From Micromonospora acroterricola (GTDB taxonomy: Bacteria > Actinomycetota > Actinomycetes > Mycobacteriales > Micromonosporaceae): a stretch of 64,000 nt of DNA. The notes beneath the pieces are model-generated. The model was not told where the DNA came from, made no database searches, and worked only from the letters and a program-made list of their open reading frames with translations. Of the stretch, positions 1 through 8,326 are shown in pieces. The position numbers and the translations under genes were made by a program. Position 1 is the stretch's first letter; each line of letters starts with the position of its first letter. The stretch is taken from NCBI RefSeq assembly GCF_003172955.1, contig NZ_QGKR01000231.1:1-64000 (forward strand), read 5' to 3'.

Positions 1-17
1 GAAATGGGGTGGGTGGG

Positions 18-662
18 TCAGGCGGCGGTGGACCAGATGGCGCGGAAGGCGGCGGCTTCGCCGGCCAGCCAGCGTTCGATCTGCTCGGGCTTGGCGTCGG
101 TGGGCATGCGGTGGGCCTGGCCGCGCCGGACGTCGACCAGGACCGGCTCGGCGTGCGGCAGCACCGCGTCCATGTGTCGTGCCATCAGGTGCAGGGTGGC
201 GAGCATCGACTCCTCACTCGGCGGGGTCTCGTCGAAGTGCAGCCGGACCGCCTCGACACGGCCGTCGGCGTGGCGTACCCCGAAGTGGGGGTTGATCTTG
301 ACGGGTAGGTCGCCCAGCATGGCCAGGGCGTCGCGGGTCTGGGCCAGGTCGATGGCGCCCGGCTCGCCGAGGGAGTGCAGCCAGGCCGTGGCGCCGGGCA
401 CCAGCGCCTGGTAGAGCGGGCGCCAGCGGGGCTTGACCACGTCCACCACGCCGGCCAGGTGCGTGCCGCCGGTGTGGAACGCGATGTCGGCCTTGAGCGC
501 CTTGACGAACTGGCCGTGCGGGTTGAAGCCGGAGCGACTGGCTCGCTGCTTGCGCAGCCCGCCCACGAACGTGGCCTTGGTGGGGCCGGTGCGGTCGACG
601 TAGCGGGTGAAACCGAGCAGGGTGGCGTAGGGCGTGAGGGGCGTGGAGGCGGGCGCGGTCAC
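18..662 (-). CDS. Conserved hypothetical protein, 214 aa
   Basis: I do not recognise a named domain. The protein is soluble, with no signal peptide or membrane segment, and is moderately rich in His and Arg. The C-terminal half alternates charged and hydrophobic residues like a globular alpha/beta fold. The GTG start is supported by GGGAGGA about 7 nt upstream. An AT-rich inverted repeat lies at 686-711, just upstream of the start, so the gene is probably controlled by a DNA-binding repressor. It is transcribed away from that site as a single gene. Codon use looks native (GC-rich third positions). The function is unknown. Confidence 0.8.
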   Translation of the reverse strand: MTAPASTPLTPYATLLGFTRYVDRTGPTKATFVGGLRKQRASRSGFNPHGQFVKALKADIAFHTGGTHLAGVVDVVKPRWRPLYQALVPGATAWLHSLGEPGAIDLAQTRDALAMLGDLPVKINPHFGVRHADGRVEAVRLHFDETPPSEESMLATLHLMARHMDAVLPHAEPVLVDVRRGQAHRMPTDAKPEQIERWLAGEAAAFRAIWSTAA

Positions 663-685
663 GGGCGTCCTCCCAGGTCAGGAAC

Positions 686-711
686 TCGATTAGTACATAC
701 ATTCTAATCGA
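686..711. promoter_or_regulatory. Candidate operator (inverted repeat TCGATTAG-N10-CTAATCGA)
   Basis: Two perfect 8-nt arms, TCGATTAG and CTAATCGA, flank a 10-nt AT-rich centre (tacatacatt). The element is about 25 nt upstream of the GTG start of the hypothetical gene ending at 18. An AT-rich palindrome in DNA this GC-rich is typical of a repressor operator overlapping a promoter. Which regulator binds is not visible here. Confidence 0.45.
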
Positions 712-803
712 CGGGTCTGACATCGCCCAGTGAAAACGGGGGTGCGGAAGACGCGACAAAGGGGGCCGCCCGGCGTTCGGACGACCCCCTGTCGAGATGA
801 CCG

Positions 804-3317
804 CTAGAGCTGGCCGACGTCGGTGATCCGGATGACCGCTGCGCCGACCTCGTCCGACGCGGCCAGGTCGACCTCGGCGCTGATGCCCCAGTCGTGGTCG
901 CCGTCCGGGTCGTCCAGGATCTGCCGGACCGTCCACCGCTCCCGGCCCTGCTCGATCATGAGCAGCGCCGGCCCGCGCGCGTCCGGACCCACCCCGATTG
1001 AGTCGTACGCCTCGAAGTACGGCTGAAGCGCGTCGGCCCACGCGTCGTAGTCCCAGCCGTCGCCGGCGTCCAGTTCGGCGAGGAGGTCCCAGCGGCGCAG
1101 CGCGGCCAGCTCGACCCGGCGGAACAGCGCGTTGCGCACCAGCACCCGGAACGCCCGCGCGTTGCGGGTCACCGCCGGTGGCCGGTCGGTCAGGGCGGCG
1201 TGCGCCTGGGCCACCTCCGCCACGTCGGACGGGTTGCGCAGCCGCTCCCACTCGTCGATCAGGCTGGAGTCGACCTGGCGGACCAGCTCGCCCAGCCACT
1301 CGATGAGGTCGATCAGCTCCTCGGTCTTGGCGTCCTCGGGGACGGTCTGCCGCAGCGTCTTGTACGCGTCGGCCAGGTAGCGCAGCACCAGGCCCTCGGA
1401 GCGGGTCAGCCCGTAGAACGACACGTACTCGGTGAAGGTCATCGCCCGCTCGTACATGTCGCGGACCACGGCCTTGGGGGAGAGCTCGTGGTCGGCGACC
1501 CAGGGGTGCCCCTGCCGGTACATCTCGTACGCGGCCTCGAGCAGTTCCGCGAGGGGCTTCGGGTGGGTCACCTCGTCGAGCAGTTCGAGGCGGGCCTCGT
1601 ACTCGATGCCCTCGGCCTTCATCGCGGCGACCGCCTCGCCGCGCGCCTTGAACTGCTGCGCGGAGAGGATCTGCCGGGGGTCGTCGAGGATCGACTCGAT
1701 GACCGAGAGGACGTCCAGGGCGTACGACGGGGACTCGGCGTCGAGCAGCTCGATGGCGGCCAGGGCGAGGGGGGAGAGCGGCTGGTTGAGCGCGAAGTCG
1801 AGCTGGAGGTCCATGGTGAGGCGCACCCGTCGGCCGGTCTCGTCCGGCTCGGGCAGCTCCTCCACCACGCCGCCGGCGCGCAGCGCCCGGTAGATGGCGA
1901 TCGCCCGGCGGATGTGCCGGCGCTGCGCGGCCGGCTCCTCGTGGTTGTCGGTGAGCAGGTGCCGCATCGCGGTGAACGCGTCACCGGGGCGGCCGATCAC
2001 GTTGAGCAGCATCGAGTGGCTGACCTGGAAGCTGGAGGTCAACGGCTCCGGCTCGGCGTCGACCAGCCGGTCGAAGGTGGGCTGGCCCCAGCCGATCGAG
2101 CCCTCCGGCGGCTTCTTGCGGACCACCTTGCGCCGCTTCTTCGGGTCGTCGCCGGCCTTGGCGAGGGCCTTCTCGTTGTCGATCACGTGCTCGGGGGCCT
2201 GCACCACGACCCGGCCGATGGTGTCGTAACCGGCCCGGCCGGCCCGCCCGGCGATCTGGTGGAACTCCCGGTTCTTGAGCAGCCGCGTGCGCACCCCGTC
2301 GTACTTGGACAGGCCGGTGAACAGCACGGTGCGGATCGGCACGTTGATGCCGACGCCGAGGGTGTCGGTGCCGCAGATGACCTTGAGCAGGCCGGCCTGG
2401 GCCAGGGTCTCCACCAGCCGGCGGTACTTGGGCAGCATGCCGGCGTGGTGGACGCCGATGCCGTGCCGGACCAGCCGGGACAGCGTCTTGCCGAAGCCCG
2501 AGGTGAACCGGAAGCCGCCGATGGCCTCGGCGATCATGTCCTTCTCGGCGCGGGTGCAGACGTTGACGCTCATCAGCGCCTGGGCGCGCTCCAGCGCGGC
2601 GGCCTGGGTGAAGTGCACGACGTACACCGGGGCCTGCCTGGTCTCCAGCAGCTCCTCGAGCGTCTCGTGCAGCGGCGTCATCGCGTACGAGAAGATCAGC
2701 GGGACCGGCCGCTCCGCCGTGCGCACGACGGCGGTCGGCCGGCCGGTACGCCGGGTGAGGTCGTCGACGAACCGGGTGGTGTCCCCCAGGGTGGCGGACA
2801 TCAGGATGAACTGGGCCTGCGGCAGCTCGATGATCGGCACCTGCCAGGCCCAGCCCCGGTCCGGCTCGGCGTAGAAGTGGAACTCGTCCATGATCACCTG
2901 GCCGACGTCGGCCCGGTCGCCCTCGCGCAGCGCCAGGTTGGCCAGGATCTCCGCGGTGCAGCAGATGATCGGGGCGTCGGCGTTGACGCTGGCGTCGCCG
3001 GTCAGCATGCCGACGTTCTCGGCGCCGAAGACCTCGCAGAGGGCGAAGAACTTCTCCGACACCAGCGCCTTGATCGGCGCGGTGTAGAAGGTGGTCCGGC
3101 TGTCCGCGAGGGCCGCGAAGTGCGCGGCGACCGCGACCAGACTCTTGCCCGAGCCGGTGGGCGTGTTCATGATCAGGTTGGCGCCGGAGACGATCTCGAT
3201 GACCGCCTCCTCCTGGTGGGGGTAGAGGTCGAGGCCGCGCTCCTTCGCCCAGCCGGCGAACGCGTCGAAGAGGGTGTCGGGGTCGGCGCTTGTCGGCAGC
3301 GCGGCGGTGAGCGTCAT
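804..3317 (-). CDS. DEAD/DEAH-box superfamily II helicase with DUF3516 C-terminus
   Basis: ATP-dependent RNA/DNA helicase of the Ski2-like group, 837 aa. The sequence shows the Walker A motif TPTGSGKS at residues 53-60, Walker B DEFH at 144-147, motif III SAT at 174-176 and the motif VI type sequence QIAGRAGRAG. A long alpha-helical C-terminal half matches the DUF3516 family found in actinobacteria. It is likely cytosolic and involved in RNA metabolism or nucleic acid repair. The exact substrate is not known. The length is normal for the family. The ATG start is preceded by GGACGGGAT. It lies 118 nt downstream of trmB on the same strand and may be co-transcribed. Confidence 0.93.
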   Translation of the reverse strand: MTLTAALPTSADPDTLFDAFAGWAKERGLDLYPHQEEAVIEIVSGANLIMNTPTGSGKSLVAVAAHFAALADSRTTFYTAPIKALVSEKFFALCEVFGAENVGMLTGDASVNADAPIICCTAEILANLALREGDRADVGQVIMDEFHFYAEPDRGWAWQVPIIELPQAQFILMSATLGDTTRFVDDLTRRTGRPTAVVRTAERPVPLIFSYAMTPLHETLEELLETRQAPVYVVHFTQAAALERAQALMSVNVCTRAEKDMIAEAIGGFRFTSGFGKTLSRLVRHGIGVHHAGMLPKYRRLVETLAQAGLLKVICGTDTLGVGINVPIRTVLFTGLSKYDGVRTRLLKNREFHQIAGRAGRAGYDTIGRVVVQAPEHVIDNEKALAKAGDDPKKRRKVVRKKPPEGSIGWGQPTFDRLVDAEPEPLTSSFQVSHSMLLNVIGRPGDAFTAMRHLLTDNHEEPAAQRRHIRRAIAIYRALRAGGVVEELPEPDETGRRVRLTMDLQLDFALNQPLSPLALAAIELLDAESPSYALDVLSVIESILDDPRQILSAQQFKARGEAVAAMKAEGIEYEARLELLDEVTHPKPLAELLEAAYEMYRQGHPWVADHELSPKAVVRDMYERAMTFTEYVSFYGLTRSEGLVLRYLADAYKTLRQTVPEDAKTEELIDLIEWLGELVRQVDSSLIDEWERLRNPSDVAEVAQAHAALTDRPPAVTRNARAFRVLVRNALFRRVELAALRRWDLLAELDAGDGWDYDAWADALQPYFEAYDSIGVGPDARGPALLMIEQGRERWTVRQILDDPDGDHDWGISAEVDLAASDEVGAAVIRITDVGQL

Positions 3318-3435
3318 ATCCCGTCCATGGTGCCTGGATCATGACCGTTCGCGCCAACCGGCGAGTGGTCGCGGGTGCCCGAGGCGACAGGATGGGCCCC
3401 CTCCACCACACCAGGCGTCGACAGAGGCCTCTTTC

Positions 3436-4143
3436 TCACCGGCGGCGGTAGATCAGGTCGGTGACCGGTCGGCCGGCCGTGAGCGCCCGCCGCTCGAACT
3501 TCGTCACCGGGCGGTGCGCCGGTCGCGGCGCGAACCCGCCGTACGCGTCCACCAGCCCCGGGTCGGCGTCCAGGGTCTCCCGCATCGCCTCGGCGTACTC
3601 GGCCCAGTCGGTCGCGCAGTGCAGCGTGCCGCCCGGCGTCAGCCGGGACCGCAACAGCGCCACGTGCGACGGCTGGATGATCCGCCGCTTGTGGTGGCGG
3701 GCCTTCGGCCACGGGTCCGGGAAGAAGACGTGCACGGCGTCCAGGGCGCCCTCGGGCAGGCCTCGGACCAGGTCCAGCGCGTCGCCCCTCGCCACCCGAA
3801 CGTTATTCAGACCGCCGCGTTCGACCAGGTCAAGCAGGTTCGCGATTCCCGGCGTGTGCACCTCCACCGCCAGATAATCTCGGTCCGGGTCAGCGGCGGC
3901 CATCGCGGCGGTGCTGTCGCCCATGCCCGAGCCGATCTCCAGCACCACCGGCGCCCGGCGGCCGAACAGGTCGGCCAGCTCGACCGGCTGGACGGGCCCG
4001 TCCGGCACGTCCACGCCGTACGCGGGCCAGAGCCGGTCCAGCGCATCGGTCTGCCGGCCGCTCATCCGGCCCCGTCGGGGGTGGAAGGTGCGGATGGTCC
4101 GGCTCTCGGGCGGGGCGGCGGGGTCATGGTCGGTGGCGGTCAC
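3436..4143 (-). CDS. trmB: tRNA (guanine-N7)-methyltransferase
   Basis: Uses S-adenosylmethionine to methylate N7 of G46 in the variable loop of tRNAs, in the cytosol. The SAM-binding motif is EIGSGMG at residues 69-75, and the family signature FFPDPWPK followed by a basic HHKRR stretch lies near residue 140. The C-terminal part contains the TKFERRAL sequence typical of TrmB. At 235 aa the length is normal. The start is GTG with only a weak ribosome site, so a slightly different start is possible. It is divergent from the putative sortase substrate gene and upstream of the DUF3516 helicase. Confidence 0.93.
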   Translation of the reverse strand: MTATDHDPAAPPESRTIRTFHPRRGRMSGRQTDALDRLWPAYGVDVPDGPVQPVELADLFGRRAPVVLEIGSGMGDSTAAMAAADPDRDYLAVEVHTPGIANLLDLVERGGLNNVRVARGDALDLVRGLPEGALDAVHVFFPDPWPKARHHKRRIIQPSHVALLRSRLTPGGTLHCATDWAEYAEAMRETLDADPGLVDAYGGFAPRPAHRPVTKFERRALTAGRPVTDLIYRRR

Positions 4144-4276
4144 AGCGTCCCGAGCGTACGCGACCCCGTCGGCGGAACGGATGTGATGTGCGACCGGTAG
4201 TGAGAGGATTCAACTGGTACGGCAGGCCGGGTGGTCCGCTGCCCGGCACGGTGCACGGCATCGAAAAGGGGGCATC

Positions 4277-4918
4277 GTGACAGTGACCCGCGGCGGTGTG
4301 ACCCTGACGGTGCTGAACATGCTCGCCGGCCCCCTGCTGGCCGCCGCTCCCGCGCTCGCCGCGTCCGCGCAGGCCGCTCCCGTACCCGCCCGGACCGTGC
4401 CCGCACCCGCCGCGCTCGCGCTCGCCGCACCCGCCCTCCGTGCGCCCCAGCCTGATCCGCTGGGCGGTGCTCCGCAGCCCAGCCCGGCGGTGGACGTCTT
4501 CGTCGAGGTGAGCCCGAGCACGGTGCAGCCCGGCTACCTGGTCGGCATCCGGGCCAGTTGCCGGGACAACTCGGTGGGCGCCACGGTGGTCTCCGACGCC
4601 TTCGGAGCGGTCGGTGTCCAGCCGCAGGGTGGGGTGCTCACCGCCGCGCCGATGGTGCGCGAGCGCACCCGACCCGGCAACTACCGGGTCAAGCTGGAGT
4701 GCCGTGACGGCGAGACGGCCTCGACCATGCTCCAGGTGGTCAAGAAGGTGCCGAACCAACCCAGTCGGGGCCCGGCCACCGGCTTCGGCGGCAGCGCCGG
4801 CGGGATGACCGAAAAGCTGCTGCTGCCCGGTGGCGCGGCGCTGACCGTCACCGGGCTGATCCTCGCCGTGGTGGCCCTGCGTCGGCCGCGTACCGTCCGT
4901 GGCGCGGCGCGCCGCTGA
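4277..4918 (+). CDS. Secreted, C-terminally membrane-anchored protein, probable class F sortase substrate
   Basis: The 213-aa protein has an N-terminal hydrophobic, Ala-rich signal region (about residues 10-35), a low-complexity Ala/Pro linker and an Ig-like beta-rich extracytoplasmic segment (about 75-155). It ends with a hydrophobic stretch (about 178-200) and the basic tail RRPRTVRGAARR. The tail resembles a cell-wall sorting signal, but no canonical LPxTG is present. The closest match is PATGF about 20 residues before the membrane segment. The GTG start follows AAAAGGGGG. The sortase gene begins 8 nt after its stop, so the two form an operon. Being that sortase's substrate is inference from context and architecture. 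Confidence 0.8.
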   Translation: MTVTRGGVTLTVLNMLAGPLLAAAPALAASAQAAPVPARTVPAPAALALAAPALRAPQPDPLGGAPQPSPAVDVFVEVSPSTVQPGYLVGIRASCRDNSVGATVVSDAFGAVGVQPQGGVLTAAPMVRERTRPGNYRVKLECRDGETASTMLQVVKKVPNQPSRGPATGFGGSAGGMTEKLLLPGGAALTVTGLILAVVALRRPRTVRGAARR

Positions 4919-4926
4919 GCTCCGCC

Positions 4927-5655
4927 ATGGAGATCTTCCGACCCGCGCAGCCGCCCACCGGTTCGCGGCCGCCCGCCGACCGTCCGCCGGTTGCGGCCCG
5001 GCCGCCGACCGCCGTCGCGCCCCGGCGCAGTCGTCCGTCCGGCCGCAGCCCCTGGTCGGTGCCGTTGGCCGTGGTGCTGGTGCTGGTCGGCGTCTTCGCG
5101 ACCGGGGCGGGGCTGGGCCGCTCGGCCGGCCCGTTCGACTGGGCCACGGCCGGGGGTGACCGCCCGGCCCGCAGCGAGTCCGTCGGGTTGTCGGCCAGCC
5201 GCCCGGTACGACTGTCGGTGCCGGCGATCAAGGTCGCCGCGCCCGTGGCCCCGGTGGGGCAGGCCCGGGACGGCTCGATCGCCGTACCGCCGTTGGAGCG
5301 GCACAACGAGACCGGCTGGTACGACCGCGGCCCGACGCCGGGCGAGCCCGGCCCGGCGGTGATCGTCGGGCACGTGGACACGAAGAGCGGCCCGTCGGTC
5401 TTCTACGACCTGGGCAGGCTGAAGCCGGGCGACCTCATCGAGGTGGCCCGGGCGGACCGTTCGGTGGTGGTGTTCAAGGTCGACACCGTCGAGCACTTCC
5501 CGAAGGACCAGCTGCCCGCCGAGCGGATCTACGGCCACGACGGCCCACCGGGGCTGCGGCTGATCACCTGCGGTGGCCAGTTCATCGGCGGCCGCACCGG
5601 CTACGCCGACAACGTGATCGCCTTCGCCACCCTGGAGTCCTCCCGGAAACCCTGA
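4927..5655 (+). CDS. Class F sortase
   Basis: Membrane-anchored cysteine transpeptidase that cleaves a sorting signal and joins the protein to cell wall or to a second protein. The 242-aa sequence has a Pro/Arg-rich cytoplasmic N-terminus, one membrane segment (about residues 44-63) and an extracellular beta-barrel. The catalytic triad is visible: His149 in VGHVD, Cys215 in LITCGG and Arg223 in GGRTGY. The gene starts 8 nt after the stop of the upstream membrane-anchored protein and has no good ribosome site of its own, which suggests translational coupling. A palindromic repeat follows the stop. Confidence 0.92.
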   Translation: MEIFRPAQPPTGSRPPADRPPVAARPPTAVAPRRSRPSGRSPWSVPLAVVLVLVGVFATGAGLGRSAGPFDWATAGGDRPARSESVGLSASRPVRLSVPAIKVAAPVAPVGQARDGSIAVPPLERHNETGWYDRGPTPGEPGPAVIVGHVDTKSGPSVFYDLGRLKPGDLIEVARADRSVVVFKVDTVEHFPKDQLPAERIYGHDGPPGLRLITCGGQFIGGRTGYADNVIAFATLESSRKP

Positions 5656-5666
5656 CGTCGCGGAGC

Positions 5667-5745
5667 ATGATCGACACAGTTTCGGTGATGTCGGGGTGTC
5701 CCGCCGGCCCGAACACCCCGACATCACTGATCCCGAGTGGATCAA
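5667..5745. repeat. Dispersed imperfect palindromic repeat, copy 1
   Basis: Left arm TGATCGAC..GTGATGTCGGGGTGT, short GC loop, right arm beginning ACACCCCGACATCAC and ending near TGGATCAA. The inner 15 bp of the arms are perfectly complementary. A related palindrome lies at 50373-50454. Both copies sit between convergent genes, here the sortase and the ABM monooxygenase. It could act as a two-way terminator or be a REP-like mobile palindrome. Confidence 0.65.
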
Positions 5746-5790
5746 TCCTCACGCAGCAACCTGTCGTCCCGACCGGGCCGGGGACGCCCG

Positions 5791-6108
5791 CTACGGCTGG
5801 GGGACGTGCAGGGCCACCTCGAACTCCAGGAGGCTCGCGCCGGTGGCGACCGGCTGGCGGGGTTTCTCGCCGGGGGCGGCGGCGTGGGCGGCGCGGGACG
5901 GGCCGGCGGCCCACGCCTGGTATGCCTCCTCGGTCTCCCAGCGGGTGTAGACGAAGTAGCGGGTCTCGCCCGCCACCGGCCGGAGCAGCTCGAAGCCGAG
6001 GAAGCCGGGCGAGTTCTCCACCGTTCCGGCTCGGGCGGCGAACCGCTTCTCCAGCTCGGCGCCGCCGCCCGGCGGGACCTCGATTGCGTTGATCTTCACG
6101 ACTGCCAT
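5791..6108 (-). CDS. Antibiotic biosynthesis monooxygenase (ABM) family protein
   Basis: Small alpha+beta-barrel (dimeric ferredoxin-like) protein of 105 aa. It matches the ABM domain almost end to end: it starts VVKINAIEVPPG, then carries the NSPGFLGFELLRP and FVYTRWETEEAYQAW signatures. Members include cofactor-free monooxygenases and heme-degrading enzymes. The substrate of this one cannot be told from sequence. The ATG start is preceded by AGGGTGGGC. It lies convergent to the sortase gene, with the palindromic repeat between them. Confidence 0.85.
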   Translation of the reverse strand: MAVVKINAIEVPPGGGAELEKRFAARAGTVENSPGFLGFELLRPVAGETRYFVYTRWETEEAYQAWAAGPSRAAHAAAPGEKPRQPVATGASLLEFEVALHVPQP

Positions 6109-6148
6109 CTGCCCACCCTAGCCACCGGCCGCCGCCCCGGGACGAGAG

Positions 6149-6946
6149 TCAGAACGCCTCGACCACGGGGACCAGCTCGGCGTCGACCACGATCGGGGCG
6201 TGATCGGAGGGCCCCTTGCCCTTGCGGGCCTCCCGGTCGACGTACGCCGAGCGGACCGCGCGGGTGAACGGCGCGGAGGCGTACACCAGGTCGATGCGCA
6301 TGCCCTTGTTCTGGTGGAACATCCCGGCCCGGTAGTCCCAGTAGGTGAACGGGTGCGGCCCCTTCATCGGGGTCGGCACCACGTCGCTGAGCCCGAGGTC
6401 GCGCAGCGCCGCGAGGGCCGCCCGCTCGGCCGGCGTGACGTGCGTGGAGTGGGTGAAGACGGCCGGGTCCCAGACGTCGGCGTCGGTCGGGGCGACGTTG
6501 AAGTCGCCGCAGACGGCCAGCGGCAGCCCACCGGCCAGCTCCGCGTCCAGCGCGTCGCGCAGCGCCGCGAACCAGGCCAACTTGTACGCGTAGTGCGGGT
6601 CGTCCGGTGTCCGGCCGTTGGGCACGTACACCGACCAGACCCGCACCCCGCCGCACGTGGCGGAGATCGCGCGGGCCTCCGGCTCGGGAAAGCCGGGTTC
6701 GCCGGCGAACCCGACCCGGACGTCGGTCAGGCCGACCCGGGACAGGATGGCGACCCCGTTCCACCGGCCGTCGCTGTGGCTGGCCACGGTGAAGCCCAGC
6801 TCGCCCACCTCGGCCACCGGGAAGGCGCCGTCCGGGCACTTGGTCTCCTGCAGGCAGACCACGTCCGGCCCGGTGTCGGCCAGCCACTCCAGCAGCCGGG
6901 GCAGCCGTGCCTTCACAGAGTTCACGTTCCACGTTGCCAGGCGCAT
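6149..6946 (-). CDS. xth: Exodeoxyribonuclease III (AP endonuclease family)
   Basis: Mg2+-dependent 3'-5' exonuclease and apurinic/apyrimidinic endonuclease of base excision repair. The start MRLATWNVNSVKAR at 6946 is the standard ExoIII N-terminus. Longer open frame upstream of it is not conserved in type. Metal and catalytic residues are visible: Glu34 in LQETK, Asp148/Asn150 in GDFNVAP, and Asp248/His249 in the C-terminal SDHAPI. The 265-aa length is normal. It follows the PAC2-family gene on the same strand with a 37-nt gap, so the two may be co-transcribed. Confidence 0.94.
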   Translation of the reverse strand: MRLATWNVNSVKARLPRLLEWLADTGPDVVCLQETKCPDGAFPVAEVGELGFTVASHSDGRWNGVAILSRVGLTDVRVGFAGEPGFPEPEARAISATCGGVRVWSVYVPNGRTPDDPHYAYKLAWFAALRDALDAELAGGLPLAVCGDFNVAPTDADVWDPAVFTHSTHVTPAERAALAALRDLGLSDVVPTPMKGPHPFTYWDYRAGMFHQNKGMRIDLVYASAPFTRAVRSAYVDREARKGKGPSDHAPIVVDAELVPVVEAF

Positions 6947-6983
6947 GTCCCCAGCCTGCCGCATCCGCCCCCGCGACGCCCGG

Positions 6984-7904
6984 TCAGCTGCCCGGGGTGT
7001 CGCCGGGACGGGTCTGTTCGGCCAGGTAGCGCTCCAGCTCAGCGCCGAGTTCGTCGGCGGTCGGCAGCGGGCCGGCGTCCGGGGCGAGCAGGTTCTTCTC
7101 ACCGCGACCCCGGGCGAACGCGTCGTACTGCTCCTCCAGGGCCTGGACCAGGGCGGCGGCGTCCTCGGTCTGGGCGACCTGCCGGTCGATCTCCACCCGG
7201 ACCACCTCGGCGGCCGAGCGCAGCCCGTCGCCGGGCAGCAGCAGCCCGGTGCTGCGGGACACCGAGGTGAGCAGCACCTCGGCGGCGGCCGGGTACTCGG
7301 TCTGCGCCACGTAGTGCGGCACGTGGGCGGCGAAGCCGAGCGCGTCACGACCCTGCTCGCCGAGGCGGAACTCCAGCAGGTGACCGACGCTGCCGGGCAC
7401 CTGGACGCGTTGCAGCCAGGGCTCGTACCCGGCGATCAGCTCGGGCCGGGTGGCGTGGGCGGTCACCCCGGTCGGCCGGGTGTGCGGCACCGCCATCGGG
7501 ATCGAGTTGAGGCCCACGGTGAGCCGCACGTCCAGGCGGGCGGTGAGCCCGGCGACGGCGGCCACGAAACGCTCCCACTGCAGGTCCGGCTCGGGGCCGG
7601 TGAGCAGGAGGAACGGGGTCTCGTCGTCGTCCTGCAGGAGGTGCAGCTCCAGCTTGGGGGCGTCGACGCTCTCCCAGTGGTCCTCGACGAACGTCATCAC
7701 CGGTCGTCGGGAGCGGTAGTCGAAGAGCTGGTCCACGTCGAAGGTGGCGATCGGCCGGCTCTCCAGCGAGGTGAGCAGCTGCTCGCGGGCCAGCCGGCTG
7801 GCGTTGCCGGCGTCCACGAACCCGGTGAGGGCCTGGATCATGACCGGTTGCCCGAGGTCGGGCAGATCGTCGGTGAGCTGGTAGAGCTCGTGTGGGTCGA
7901 GCAC
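6984..7904 (-). CDS. PAC2 family protein (proteasome-assembly-chaperone-like)
   Basis: Belongs to the PAC2 superfamily, whose eukaryotic members chaperone 20S proteasome assembly and which is conserved in actinobacteria. The protein begins VLDPHELYQL and contains FVDAGNASRLA, the acidic segment LLQDDDETPFLLLTGPEPDLQWERF and the SLGHVPHYVA-type region seen here as FAAHVPHYVAQTEYP. I chose the GTG at 7904 because AGGGAGG lies 7 nt upstream; an ATG at 7958 lacks a ribosome site. The product is 306 aa. Its precise partner is unknown. A role with the actinobacterial proteasome is only a family-based suggestion. Confidence 0.88.
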   Translation of the reverse strand: MLDPHELYQLTDDLPDLGQPVMIQALTGFVDAGNASRLAREQLLTSLESRPIATFDVDQLFDYRSRRPVMTFVEDHWESVDAPKLELHLLQDDDETPFLLLTGPEPDLQWERFVAAVAGLTARLDVRLTVGLNSIPMAVPHTRPTGVTAHATRPELIAGYEPWLQRVQVPGSVGHLLEFRLGEQGRDALGFAAHVPHYVAQTEYPAAAEVLLTSVSRSTGLLLPGDGLRSAAEVVRVEIDRQVAQTEDAAALVQALEEQYDAFARGRGEKNLLAPDAGPLPTADELGAELERYLAEQTRPGDTPGS

Positions 7905-8326
7905 CGGTGCGGACCTCCCTGGAATGTGCCTACGGGATGCCGACGCGACGGACGGCACCCGGTTCGGGCAACGTACCCGCCATCCTGGTGCATTCCTGCG
8001 GCGGGCGATCCGTCGCCTGGCGGATGGGCACGACCGGACTAATCATCCGAATACGCCAGCCGGTGCGGCACTGCTGTCCGATCGGCGGAGGGGTGGTTCC
8101 ACCCAAAGGCCGAGTTTGTCGATCATGTCAGCGCCCGGGGCTGGATGTCCCCTCCTGTCGCCGGCCGTGCCCGCCTGCGTGCCGGGCCGGCTTCATCCGG
8201 TACGCGAGGTCCGTTCCCCGACCGGACCGACCCGCCCCGGTCGTCCGCCAGGACACCCCCGATCTGTGGCGAGGGCCACGTGATCACCGTGCGTGATCGG
8301 CGTTTCCACCTGCCTAGCCTCGGTTG
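7905..8326. other. 422-nt intergenic region between divergent genes
   Basis: No convincing coding frame. It should hold the promoters of the PAC2 gene (minus) and the lysozyme-like gene (plus). A small hairpin GGGTG-GTTC-CACCC lies at 8091-8104 without a T-tract. A TAGCCT -10-like box at 8315-8320 lies 6 nt before the ATG at 8327, which suggests a leaderless transcript for the downstream gene. I looked for a c-di-AMP riboswitch because of the downstream cell-wall gene but found no conserved core. Confidence 0.5.

Noticed and set aside
1200-3344. 714-codon open frame on the plus strand
   Set aside because: It is antisense to the DUF3516 helicase, with low-complexity Gly/Val/Arg/Leu-rich translation typical of the complementary frame of GC-rich genes. 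No domain or ribosome site.
7905-8326. Possible c-di-AMP (ydaO-type) riboswitch before the lysozyme-like gene
   Set aside because: Considered because cell-wall hydrolase genes of actinobacteria often carry it, but the conserved core blocks are not visible, and a leaderless start at 8327 fits better. A covariance-model search would settle it.
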